Source: Allorhizobium undicola ORS 992 = ATCC 700741
Lineage (GTDB): Bacteria > Pseudomonadota > Alphaproteobacteria > Rhizobiales > Rhizobiaceae
Direction of reading: 5' to 3'
DNA: 64,000 nt
Assembly (NCBI RefSeq): GCF_000621665.1
Contig: NZ_JHXQ01000013.1
Coordinates: 60,403 to 124,402, forward strand
The notes below the pieces were generated by a model. That model saw only the letters and a list, made by a program, of their open reading frames with translations. It was not told the DNA's origin and searched no databases. A program made the translations under genes and the position numbers. Positions 41,177 to 48,830 of the stretch are shown piece after piece. Numbering within the stretch: the stretch's first letter is position 1; the number at the start of each line of letters is the position of its first letter.

Positions 41177-42049
41177 GTGAGCGAGATCCGACTTTTTGTC
41201 ACCACCACCGAGGCAGATGCCAACCACATTCTCGATCTGATGAGCTTTGCCTTCGGTGAAGAGGATTTTGCCATCGCGACCACGGAGATCGACGAGAAGA
41301 ACGATGTCTGGCAGGCCTCGATCTATATGATGGCCAATGAGGAGGCCGAGGTGCAGCAGCGCTTCGTGGAGCTTCTGGCCGAAGCCTATCCCGATCTGGC
41401 GGTGGAGCGAGAGGTCATTCCGGATATAGACTGGATCGCCAAATCGCTGGAGGGGCTGACGCCCGTCCGCGCCGGACGTTTTCTGGTGCATGGCTCGCAC
41501 GACCGCGACAAGGTGAAACCGCATGATCTCGCCATCGAGATCGATGCCGGGCAGGCCTTCGGCACCGGGCATCACGGCACCACGGCGGGCTGCCTGGAAA
41601 TGATTGACAGCGTGGTGCGGGCGCGGCGTCCGCGCAATGCGCTGGACCTTGGCACTGGCAGCGGCGTGCTGGCCATTGCCGTGCGCAAGCTTGCGCCGGT
41701 GCCGGTGCTTGCCACGGATATAGACCCCGTGGCCGTGCGGGTGGCAAGGGAAAATGCCCTGACCAACGGTGTGCCGCATGGTATCGATTTTCGAACCGCC
41801 CCCGGCTTTCACTCCACCGCTTTTCGTGAACACGGGCCGTTCGATCTGATTATCGCCAATATTCTGGCCCGCCCGCTGATGAAAATGGCCCCGCAGCTGG
41901 TGGCGCATCTGGCCCCCGGCGGTTCCGTGATTCTTTCCGGCATTCTCGCCAGTCAGCGCTGGAAGGTCATCGCCGCCTATAACGGGGCGGGCGTCAAGCA
42001 TGTTCGCACGATCTGGCGGAACGGCTGGGTCACGATCCATCTGCAATGA
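41177..42049 (+). CDS. prmA: Ribosomal protein L11 methyltransferase PrmA
   Basis: Class I SAM-dependent methyltransferase that trimethylates ribosomal protein L11. 290 residues, GTG start. The C-terminal half has AFGTGHHGTTAGCLE, the SAM-binding LDLGTGSGVLAIA, and the catalytic-region motif IIANILARPL. The gap of about 200 bp after SCO1 shows nothing else. Repeats begin within 40 bp of its stop. Confidence 0.95.
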   Translation: MSEIRLFVTTTEADANHILDLMSFAFGEEDFAIATTEIDEKNDVWQASIYMMANEEAEVQQRFVELLAEAYPDLAVEREVIPDIDWIAKSLEGLTPVRAGRFLVHGSHDRDKVKPHDLAIEIDAGQAFGTGHHGTTAGCLEMIDSVVRARRPRNALDLGTGSGVLAIAVRKLAPVPVLATDIDPVAVRVARENALTNGVPHGIDFRTAPGFHSTAFREHGPFDLIIANILARPLMKMAPQLVAHLAPGGSVILSGILASQRWKVIAAYNGAGVKHVRTIWRNGWVTIHLQ

Positions 42050-42086
42050 CATGCTGCATTGCAGCGGTGCATCAGGGGCATGACTA

Positions 42087-42134
42087 CTGCATAATTCCTT
42101 AAATCGGAATCGGTTTAAGGTGAAAATTATGCAG
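42087..42134. repeat. Palindromic repeat, CTGCATAATT family, copy 1
   Basis: CTGCATAATTCCTTAAA pairs with TTTAAGG...AATTATGCAG around a short spacer. A second copy with a few changes lies at 60552-60599. Confidence 0.85.
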
Positions 42135-42167
42135 CAGCTTTAGAGCCTTTCCCTGTTTCATGGAAAC

Positions 42168-42413
42168 CACAGTACACGACGCTTAGGCATGTGGCGTGGC
42201 CTACCCCCCTCTGCCTTGCCAGGCATCTCCCCCTCAAGGGAGGAGATTGCAATACGGACAAAGCGCCATTCTTCAACGACTATTTGTGATGACGGCCTTT
42301 TTCAGGAATTTAGGCAGGGCCTTGATCTTGCCGATCTCCCCCCTTGAGGGGGAGATGTCCGGCAGGACAGAGGGGGGTAAACCACACGCAAAACCGTAGC
42401 GTCGTGTACTGTG
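42168..42413 (+). mobile_element. Non-autonomous MITE-like element, 246 bp, copy 1
   Basis: Terminal inverted repeats CACAGTACACGACGC and GCGTCGTGTACTGTG are perfect over 15 bp. The element is flanked on both sides by the same 9 bases, CATGGAAAC (42159-42167 and 42414-42422), a target-site duplication. It contains no gene; large inner inverted repeats (ACCCCCCTCTG with CAGAGGGGGGT, and CTCCCCCTCAAGG with CCTTGAGGGGGAG) make it almost fully self-complementary at its ends. The target was itself a palindrome (AGAGCCTTTCC to GGAAAGGCTCT). The transposase family that moved it is unknown. Confidence 0.9.
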
Positions 42414-42496
42414 CATGGAAACACGGAAAGGCTCTAACTGTTTGTTTCTGCGCATTTTCGAACGGAAAATCGAATATCCACACAGCCTGAAAAAGC

Positions 42497-42531
42497 AGAA
42501 GGCGGCACCGCCATTGCCGCCTTCTCTTTGA
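42497..42531. terminator. Intrinsic terminator
   Basis: AGAAGGCGGCA pairs with TGCCGCCTTCT around a 6-8 base loop. A T-rich end (CTTCTCTTTG) follows on the plus strand, and on the minus strand the hairpin is followed by GCTTTTTC. It could end transcription from either side, including the small minus-strand frame at 42668. Confidence 0.8.
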
Positions 42532-42667
42532 TCAGGTTGCCCTGATCACCCGCGAGCTGTGGGAGGTCAACTCAAGCGGGCTCGAACTCTTGAAATGCAA
42601 AGCCCCTCCCAAAGCCTAACCGGGATTCGGTTCGGACGAGGCAGGATAAGCCTGATTTTACGGGGTG

Positions 42668-42832
42668 TCAGATGGCCAGCATCATGGCGCTGTTGCGCAC
42701 CGTGCCGGGCCGGGTTGCAGCCGACAGGATGTCCCGCGACAGGCTGGAAGCGCCTGCCATGCCAACGCGGCCAAGCTGACGGCCGAGCGACGGTGCGCGG
42801 GTCGGTTCAGTGGTGCGGATCTGGCTGGTCAT
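42668..42832 (-). CDS. Possible 54-residue protein
   Basis: A short minus-strand frame beginning MTSQIRTTEPTRAPSLG, basic and Ser/Thr/Ala-rich, ending in a weakly hydrophobic NSAMMLAI. The ribosome-binding site is weak (AAGAGA). The terminator at 42497 lies about 140 bases downstream in the same direction, which supports a short transcript. The surrounding gap of about 1 kb (42050-43115) otherwise holds only repeats. It could also be a non-coding RNA region. Low certainty. Confidence 0.35.
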   Translation of the reverse strand: MTSQIRTTEPTRAPSLGRQLGRVGMAGASSLSRDILSAATRPGTVRNSAMMLAI

Positions 42833-43115
42833 TGTCTGTCTCTTGTGGCTGGCGTTTGCGTTGGCGGGCTTCTAGCCCTTTGTGCCGCTTCGTGGCAGGG
42901 GGTGCGCGGCATGGGAGCTATGCATTTTTGCATTGTTTTAAGGCGGGGTGGGCAAATTCTGGTCAAAAAACCGTCACAAAGTCTTCCGGCGACGCGGCAG
43001 GGCTTTGGTGCGATGCGGTGTAGCGGCACAAGGTGCCGCAGTTTCGCCGGACAAAGGAAAACAAATGCAGTGCGAGATGCTATAACACCTTTGAATCAGC
43101 AAATGAGAACGGCAC

Positions 43116-44957
43116 ATGTTTCAGTCCTTCGATGTTACCTCTACCCCGCAATTCGGCGCAGCCCGCGTCGGCGCTCTTCGCAATCTCTTTGACGGGCTCG
43201 GCATAGACGGTTTTCTCGTGCCGCGTGCCGATGAATATCAGGGGGAATATGTGCCTGCCTCGGCAGAGCGCCTGTCCTGGCTTACCGGTTTTACCGGCTC
43301 GGCGGGGGAGGTGCTGGTCACGCGCGATAAGGCAATGGTTTTCGTGGACGGGCGTTATGTCACGCAGGTGCGCCAGCAGGTGGATCTGGCGGTTTTCACC
43401 CCCGCAGACCTGATCGGCGAGCCGCCCGCGAAATGGATTTCCAACCATCTCGGCAAGGGATTCCGGCTGGGTATAGACGGCTGGATGCACACCAGCCAGC
43501 AGGTGAGCCGGCTGGAAAAGGCACTGAAGGAGATTGGCGGACAGCTCGTTCTGGTCGCTGGAAATCCTCTCGATGCAATCTGGGCAGATCGCCCATCAGA
43601 GCCTCTGGGGGCTGTGTCCATCCAGCCGCTGGCGGCGGCGGGCGTTGAGGCGGCGGCAAAGATTGCCGACATAGCCACCATGCTGAAGGCAAAGGATCTT
43701 GCTGCCGTGCTGATCACCGATCCCTCGTCGGTTGCCTGGATTTTCAACATTCGCGGCAATGACGTGCCGCATACGCCGCACCCGCTTTCGCGGGCAATCG
43801 TGCATGGAGATGGCAGGGCCGAGCTTTTCATCGATAAACGCAAGCTGAGCGTGGAGGTGGCTGCCTATCTCGACGGGCTGGCCACGCGGCACGAGCCGCA
43901 GGCCTTCCTCTCCATGCTGGGTCAGCTTGCCGCGACCGGGGCGCGTATTCTCGTCGATCCCGATCTTGCGCCGGCGGCGCTGTCGCTGCTCATTGCCAAT
44001 CAGGGCGGTCAGCTCGTGGATGGCAGCGATCCGGCCAAGCTGGGGCGGGCGGTGAAGAATTCCACGGAGCTTGAAGGCTCGGCCCGGGCGCATGAACAGG
44101 ATGGGGCTGCGGTGGTGGAGTTTCTGAGCTGGCTCGATGCGCAGCCCGCCGGAAGCATCACCGAAATTGCCGCAACCAGGGCGCTGGAGGCGGCGCGGCT
44201 GCGGGTGGGGGAGCGGTTGCAGAACCCGCTCAAGGATATTTCCTTCGATACGATTGCGGGCGCTGGCGAAAACGCCGCCATCATGCATTACCGGGTGACG
44301 ACCGAGAGCGACCGGGTGATTTCGGATGCCGAAATGTTCCTGATCGATTCGGGCGCGCAATATGTAAACGGCACGACCGACATTACCCGCACGGTTGCCA
44401 TCGGCGCGGTGCCGCAAGAGCAGAAGCGCTTCTTCACGCTGGCGCTGAAGGGCATGATTGCCATTTCCACCGCACGGTTTCCGAAAGGCACGCGCGGCTG
44501 CGACCTGGACCCGCTGGCGCGCATCGCCCTTTGGAAAGCCGGTGCCGATTTTGCCCATGGCACCGGCCATGGCGTGGGCTCCTACCTTTCCGTGCATGAA
44601 GGGCCGCAGCGTATTTCGCGCCTGTCCACGCAGGAATTGCTGCCGGGAATGATTCTGTCCAACGAGCCCGGTTACTACCGTCCCGGCCATTTCGGTATCC
44701 GTATCGAAAACCTCATTTACGTGCGCGAGCTTGCGCCCGTGGAAGGAGGCGATCAGGAGATGATGAGCTTCGAAACGCTGACCTTCGTGCCGATCGACCG
44801 CAGGCTGATCGTCGAAGACCTGCTGACCCGCGAGGAACTGCGCTGGCTGGATGACTATCACGCCGAAACCCGCAAGCGGCTGTTGCCGCTGCTGGAAAGC
44901 GATAGCGCCCGGCAGTGGCTGACGCAGGCAACGCAACCGCTTTTCCGGGCAGATTGA
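43116..44957 (+). CDS. Xaa-Pro aminopeptidase (aminopeptidase P, M24B family)
   Basis: Metal-dependent exopeptidase that removes an N-terminal residue before proline. At 613 residues it is the long three-domain type (two creatinase-like N-domains, then the pita-bread catalytic domain), rather than the 430-residue PepP. Metal ligands are in LIDSGAQYVNGTTDITRT (two Asp), GTGHGVGSYLSVHEGP (His), ILSNEPGYY (Glu) and the last Glu near LTFVPIDRRLI. No signal peptide, so cytoplasmic. Convergent with azlD, 45 bp away. Confidence 0.93.
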   Translation: MFQSFDVTSTPQFGAARVGALRNLFDGLGIDGFLVPRADEYQGEYVPASAERLSWLTGFTGSAGEVLVTRDKAMVFVDGRYVTQVRQQVDLAVFTPADLIGEPPAKWISNHLGKGFRLGIDGWMHTSQQVSRLEKALKEIGGQLVLVAGNPLDAIWADRPSEPLGAVSIQPLAAAGVEAAAKIADIATMLKAKDLAAVLITDPSSVAWIFNIRGNDVPHTPHPLSRAIVHGDGRAELFIDKRKLSVEVAAYLDGLATRHEPQAFLSMLGQLAATGARILVDPDLAPAALSLLIANQGGQLVDGSDPAKLGRAVKNSTELEGSARAHEQDGAAVVEFLSWLDAQPAGSITEIAATRALEAARLRVGERLQNPLKDISFDTIAGAGENAAIMHYRVTTESDRVISDAEMFLIDSGAQYVNGTTDITRTVAIGAVPQEQKRFFTLALKGMIAISTARFPKGTRGCDLDPLARIALWKAGADFAHGTGHGVGSYLSVHEGPQRISRLSTQELLPGMILSNEPGYYRPGHFGIRIENLIYVRELAPVEGGDQEMMSFETLTFVPIDRRLIVEDLLTREELRWLDDYHAETRKRLLPLLESDSARQWLTQATQPLFRAD

Positions 44958-45002
44958 GGGTAGGGAAAGCCTCCTGACGCAAGGGGGCGCCCTGCGCTTA
45001 TA

Positions 45003-45317
45003 TCAGAACAGGCCCAAATGGCGGATGAGAATGGCGGAGCCTGCCGCAACGGCCATCATGGGAATGAGCGAGAAACGCAGTCCGGCGGCAAGGCCAATTG
45101 CCATGGCAATCTTCACATCCATGCCGCCGAAATAGAAGGTTGGCGCCACGAGGGTGGTCAGCACGGCCGCCGGAACGGCATTCAGCGCGGCTTCTGCCCG
45201 CGGCGGCAGGGTGCGGATACGGCTGATCACCAGATAGCCGCCACAGCGGGTGAGATAGGTGGCAATGGCGGCGGCGGCGATGATCATCATCATGCGCGGA
45301 TCGATCATGTCTGTCAT
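45003..45317 (-). CDS. azlD: AzlD family branched-chain amino acid export subunit
   Basis: 104-residue integral membrane protein with about four helices. The family segment AIATYLTRCGGYLVISR is near the N-terminus. AzlD works with AzlC to export branched-chain amino acids. The start at 45317 overlaps the azlC stop by 4 bp, so translation is probably coupled. Confidence 0.9.
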   Translation of the reverse strand: MTDMIDPRMMMIIAAAAIATYLTRCGGYLVISRIRTLPPRAEAALNAVPAAVLTTLVAPTFYFGGMDVKIAMAIGLAAGLRFSLIPMMAVAAGSAILIRHLGLF

Positions 45318-46039
45318 TCGGCTGCCTCCGTAAGGGCTGGCGGCATGGGTTGCGGGTTGGTGTACTTCGGCGTGACCGGCAGCAAGGCAGCCGTGACGAT
45401 GCCCGCCAGCGCGCCGATGCTGACATGCCAGGGCGAGCCCACCAGCTTGATGGCGATGATGGAGGCTATGGCGCTCGCGGCCGCGACCGGCAGGAATTTC
45501 GGACGTCGGCGAAAGCCCAGCAGACTGCCCATGAAGTAAAGCGGTAACAGCACGTCCAGACCAAGCGCCTTCGGATCGCCGATGACGGAACTGAACAACG
45601 TGCCGACGGCCGTAAACCCGACCCAGGGCAGATAGATGGCAAGTGCGAAGCCCATATACCAGGAGAAGGAAACAGGGGCGGGCGTTTCGCTGCGCCGGGC
45701 CATTTCGGCAAATTGCGGATCGGTGAGCATGAAGAAGGCCAGCAGCTTCTGCATGGGCGAAAATTTCGAAAAATAGGGACCTGCCGCCGCCGAATAGAGG
45801 ATATGTCGGAAATTGACGGCAAAAATGGACAGCACGATCAGCCATGCCGGAACATTGTGACTGAAAAGCTCTATCCCCACGAGCTGGCTTGCCCCGGCAA
45901 AAAGCGCCGCACTGGTGAGCGTTGCCTCGAATGTGGAATGGCCATGGGTTGCGGCAATAGCGCCGTAAAGAATAGCGAATGGCAGGGTTGAAACGCCAAC
46001 CGGAATGCTTTGCCGCGCACCCTTGAAAAAATCTGACAT
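45314..46039 (-). CDS. azlC: AzlC family branched-chain amino acid permease
   Basis: 241 residues, about seven helices. Family motifs GARQSIPVGVSTLPFAILYG at the N-terminus and SALFAGASQLVGIEL follow; DEF-type acidic positions are as usual. I chose 46039 rather than the in-frame 46063 because AAGGA lies about eight bases upstream. It precedes azlD and probably forms a two-component exporter. No regulator gene is adjacent. Confidence 0.92.
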   Translation of the reverse strand: MSDFFKGARQSIPVGVSTLPFAILYGAIAATHGHSTFEATLTSAALFAGASQLVGIELFSHNVPAWLIVLSIFAVNFRHILYSAAAGPYFSKFSPMQKLLAFFMLTDPQFAEMARRSETPAPVSFSWYMGFALAIYLPWVGFTAVGTLFSSVIGDPKALGLDVLLPLYFMGSLLGFRRRPKFLPVAAASAIASIIAIKLVGSPWHVSIGALAGIVTAALLPVTPKYTNPQPMPPALTEAAE

Positions 46040-46207
46040 GGTTCCGTCCTTGCTGTCAGGCATTTACGGAGCCGGTCTCAGGATTTGAGGCAAGGTTCCG
46101 TTCTGCCTGAAGCCCGCGCTTGCGGCATTCCGTTCGCGCGGGCTAACATGAAGAACTTCTATTTCACCAGTCGCAACGGCCTGTCTTGAACGAAATAAAC
46201 CCCGACC

Positions 46208-47035
46208 TCAGCGCTTGCCGCGCGGCTGGAAGGTGTGTTCGGCGGCGGGAAACTGCCGTTGCGTCACCTCTTGCGCATAGTCTTCCGCAGCCTTCGAGAT
46301 GACGCCTGCCAGTTCTGCATAATGCTTGACGAAGCGTGGCTTGAATTCGTTGAACAGACCCAGCATGTCATCCGATACGAGAATTTGCCCGTCGCAGGCC
46401 GGGGAGGCGCCAATGCCGATGGTGGGGCAGGCAAGCGCCTGCGAAATGGAACGCGCCACAGGCTCCACCGTGCCCTCGATGACGATGGCGAAGGCGCCCG
46501 CCTCGCCGATTGCCGCGGCGTCGCGATGGATTTTCGCCGCTTCCGCTTCGCTGTGGCCCTTGGAGCGATAGCCGCCCGAAGTGTTGACCATTTGCGGCAT
46601 CAGCCCGACATGGCCCAGCACCGGCACGCCGCGGGCCGTGAGGAAGGCGACCGTTTCAGCCATTTCCTCGCCGCCTTCCAGCTTGATGCCGTCGCAGCCG
46701 GTTTCCTTCATGATGCGCGCGGCATTGCGAAATGCCTGTTCTTTCGATTCCTGATAGGAACCGAATGGCAGATCGACGATCACCGTGGCGCGGTTGACGC
46801 CGCGCAATACGGCCTGGCCATGGGCAATCATCATGTCCATGGTCACGCTCACCGTGCTGTCCAGCCCGTAAAGCACCATGCCAAGGCTGTCGCCCACCAG
46901 AAGCAAATCGCAATGCGGATCGAGAAGCCGCGCGATGGGCGTGGTATAGGCCGTGAGCGAGACAATGGGGCGTTTGCCCTTGAGACTTGCTATATCGGCG
47001 GGCGTCAGGCGTTTCTGGCGGGGTGGGGCGCTCAT
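46208..47035 (-). CDS. panB: 3-methyl-2-oxobutanoate hydroxymethyltransferase PanB
   Basis: First step of pantothenate (vitamin B5) synthesis, making ketopantoate from ketoisovalerate with methylene-THF. At 275 residues it is full length. Metal-binding and active-site motifs are [32 protein letters not shown] and [17 protein letters not shown]. It overlaps panC by 4 bp. Confidence 0.97.
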   Translation of the reverse strand: MSAPPRQKRLTPADIASLKGKRPIVSLTAYTTPIARLLDPHCDLLLVGDSLGMVLYGLDSTVSVTMDMMIAHGQAVLRGVNRATVIVDLPFGSYQESKEQAFRNAARIMKETGCDGIKLEGGEEMAETVAFLTARGVPVLGHVGLMPQMVNTSGGYRSKGHSEAEAAKIHRDAAAIGEAGAFAIVIEGTVEPVARSISQALACPTIGIGASPACDGQILVSDDMLGLFNEFKPRFVKHYAELAGVISKAAEDYAQEVTQRQFPAAEHTFQPRGKR

Positions 47036-47904
47036 TCGGCGGCCTCCTTCTGGCTTGCGCTGCGGGTGATGACCCTGTTGTCGAGCAGTTTGGTGCTGCC
47101 TATCGTTACGTAAAGCAGCAGAAGAAAATCCGTTTTCAATGCCGCGAGCGGCAGCAGCGTGTGCGGATCGCGCACGGCCACCACTTCGGCACGGGCAAGT
47201 GGCTCACGGGAAATGAAGGCGCGGATCGCTTCTTCCATCCGTTCGGGACGATCTTCGCCCCCGGCAAACAGGCGTTCAGCTTCAGCCAGCGCCTGCGGCA
47301 CGATCACGGCGGCCTGCCGCTCGGCGGCGCTCAGATAGACATTGCGGGAGGAAAAGGCCAGTCCGTCGGCCTCGCGCACCGTTGCAACCGGCACGACGCG
47401 AACCGGCTGGGCGAGGTCTTCCACCATGCGGCGGATAACGGCCACCTGCTGGTAATCCTTCTCGCCAAAATAGGCGGCATCCGGCTGCACGATGTTGAAG
47501 AGCTTGGTGACAACCGTCGCCACACCGGCAAAATGGCCGGGGCGCGCCTCGCCCTCAAGCTGGTTGCCAAGGGCTGGAACATCCACCACCGCCTGCATCG
47601 GGCGGGGATACATATCCTCAACCTCCGGCGCAAAAAGAATGTCCACGCCTTCTGCCGCGAGCAGGGCGCTGTCGCGGGCAAGATCGCGGGGATAGCGGGC
47701 CAGATCCTCGTTGGCGCCGAATTGCAGCGGATTGACGAAGATGGAAACCACGCTCACCGCATTTTCCGCCTGCGCCTTGCGCACCAGCGTCAGATGGCCT
47801 TCATGCAGATAGCCCATGGTGGGCACGAAGCCGATGGTCTTGCCCTGCCGCCGCCTTTCGGCAAGCGCCTGCCTGAGTGCCGCAATCGTCCTGATGGTCT
47901 GCAT
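47032..47904 (-). CDS. panC: Pantothenate synthetase PanC
   Basis: Joins pantoate and beta-alanine using ATP, the last step of pantothenate synthesis. At 290 residues it is normal. It has [16 protein letters not shown] (HxGH-like ATP site), [29 protein letters not shown] and the SSRNVYLS loop. It follows pncA by 57 bp and runs into panB, so a pncA-panC-panB transcript is likely. Confidence 0.97.
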   Translation of the reverse strand: MQTIRTIAALRQALAERRRQGKTIGFVPTMGYLHEGHLTLVRKAQAENAVSVVSIFVNPLQFGANEDLARYPRDLARDSALLAAEGVDILFAPEVEDMYPRPMQAVVDVPALGNQLEGEARPGHFAGVATVVTKLFNIVQPDAAYFGEKDYQQVAVIRRMVEDLAQPVRVVPVATVREADGLAFSSRNVYLSAAERQAAVIVPQALAEAERLFAGGEDRPERMEEAIRAFISREPLARAEVVAVRDPHTLLPLAALKTDFLLLLYVTIGSTKLLDNRVITRSASQKEAAE

Positions 47905-47961
47905 AAGCCCCGGTCCTCTCCCGTACCTGCGGGGCTGAGATAATCGGGCTTGGCCGGGAAA

Positions 47962-48588
47962 TCAACCAATCACGCTGCGACTGGTGATGAGGTCCACCCC
48001 TGCGGCGCGCATTTCGGCAAGTGCTGCATCCACCGTCAGCGGATCGATACCCCGGCAGCCATCCATGATGAGGCGCACTTTCACGCCGGGCAGCATGTCC
48101 ATGGCATCGAGCGCGGAGAACTTCACGCAGTAATCCGTTGCAAGTCCCATAATGTCCAGCTCGCTGACGTTATGCTGCTTCAGATAGCTGTCGAGTCCTG
48201 TCAGGGCGCTGCGGTCGTTGTCGCGAAAGGCCGAATAGCTGTCCACGGTGGGGTTCAGGCCCTTCTGCTGCACGAAATCGATCTTGCCGGTTTCAAGATC
48301 TCCATGAAAGGCGGCATCGGCCGTTCCCTCAATGCAATGATCCGGCCACATCATCTGCGGCTTGCCGGAAAGCTCACCCATTTCAAAGGGCTGACGGCCG
48401 GGATGCTGCGAGGCGAAACTGCCGTGATTGGCGGGGTGCCAGTCTTGCGAGGCGACGATCAGGTCATAACCACCGCTTTCCATCAGCGCATTGGCCAGCG
48501 GAACGACCGCGTCTCCTTCCGGCACGGGAAGGTTGCCGCCGGGGCAAAAGCCATTTTGAATATCGATAAGCAGCAGCGCGCGGGCCAT
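47962..48588 (-). CDS. pncA: Nicotinamidase PncA
   Basis: Hydrolyses nicotinamide to nicotinate for NAD salvage; also the enzyme that activates pyrazinamide in mycobacteria. From the ATG at 48588 (preceded by AAAGGA) it has 208 residues; the frame to 48654 is unlikely. Catalytic Asp in LLIDIQNGFCPGG, metal ligands in SQDWHPANHGSF, and catalytic Cys in GLATDYCVKFSALDA. It belongs to a small cluster of coenzyme genes with panC and panB. Confidence 0.94.
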   Translation of the reverse strand: MARALLLIDIQNGFCPGGNLPVPEGDAVVPLANALMESGGYDLIVASQDWHPANHGSFASQHPGRQPFEMGELSGKPQMMWPDHCIEGTADAAFHGDLETGKIDFVQQKGLNPTVDSYSAFRDNDRSALTGLDSYLKQHNVSELDIMGLATDYCVKFSALDAMDMLPGVKVRLIMDGCRGIDPLTVDAALAEMRAAGVDLITSRSVIG

Positions 48589-48830
48589 GATTTTCCTTTG
48601 CCATCGGGCGGGATTGGACAATGGGAAAGTGGCAAAGCCTGCCTGTCTCTTCAAGGGGGCAAGAGGAAATCAACGTTATCGCACACAAGCCAAATTGTAA
48701 TGGAACAAAAACATCATCCGCGCGTTGAGCGGGCATGGCCATTCTCTTATCCGGGTTGTGATCTTTGCGGATCATCCATCAACCTGCGGGAATGGCGGCC
48801 CTGTTCTTCCCAAACGCAGTGGAATTTCCC

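Noticed and set aside
42196..42399. 67-codon frame with SPLEGEMSGRTEGG
   Set aside because: It lies entirely inside the MITE copy and results from its inverted repeats; the second copy gives the same kind of frame at 51826-52008.
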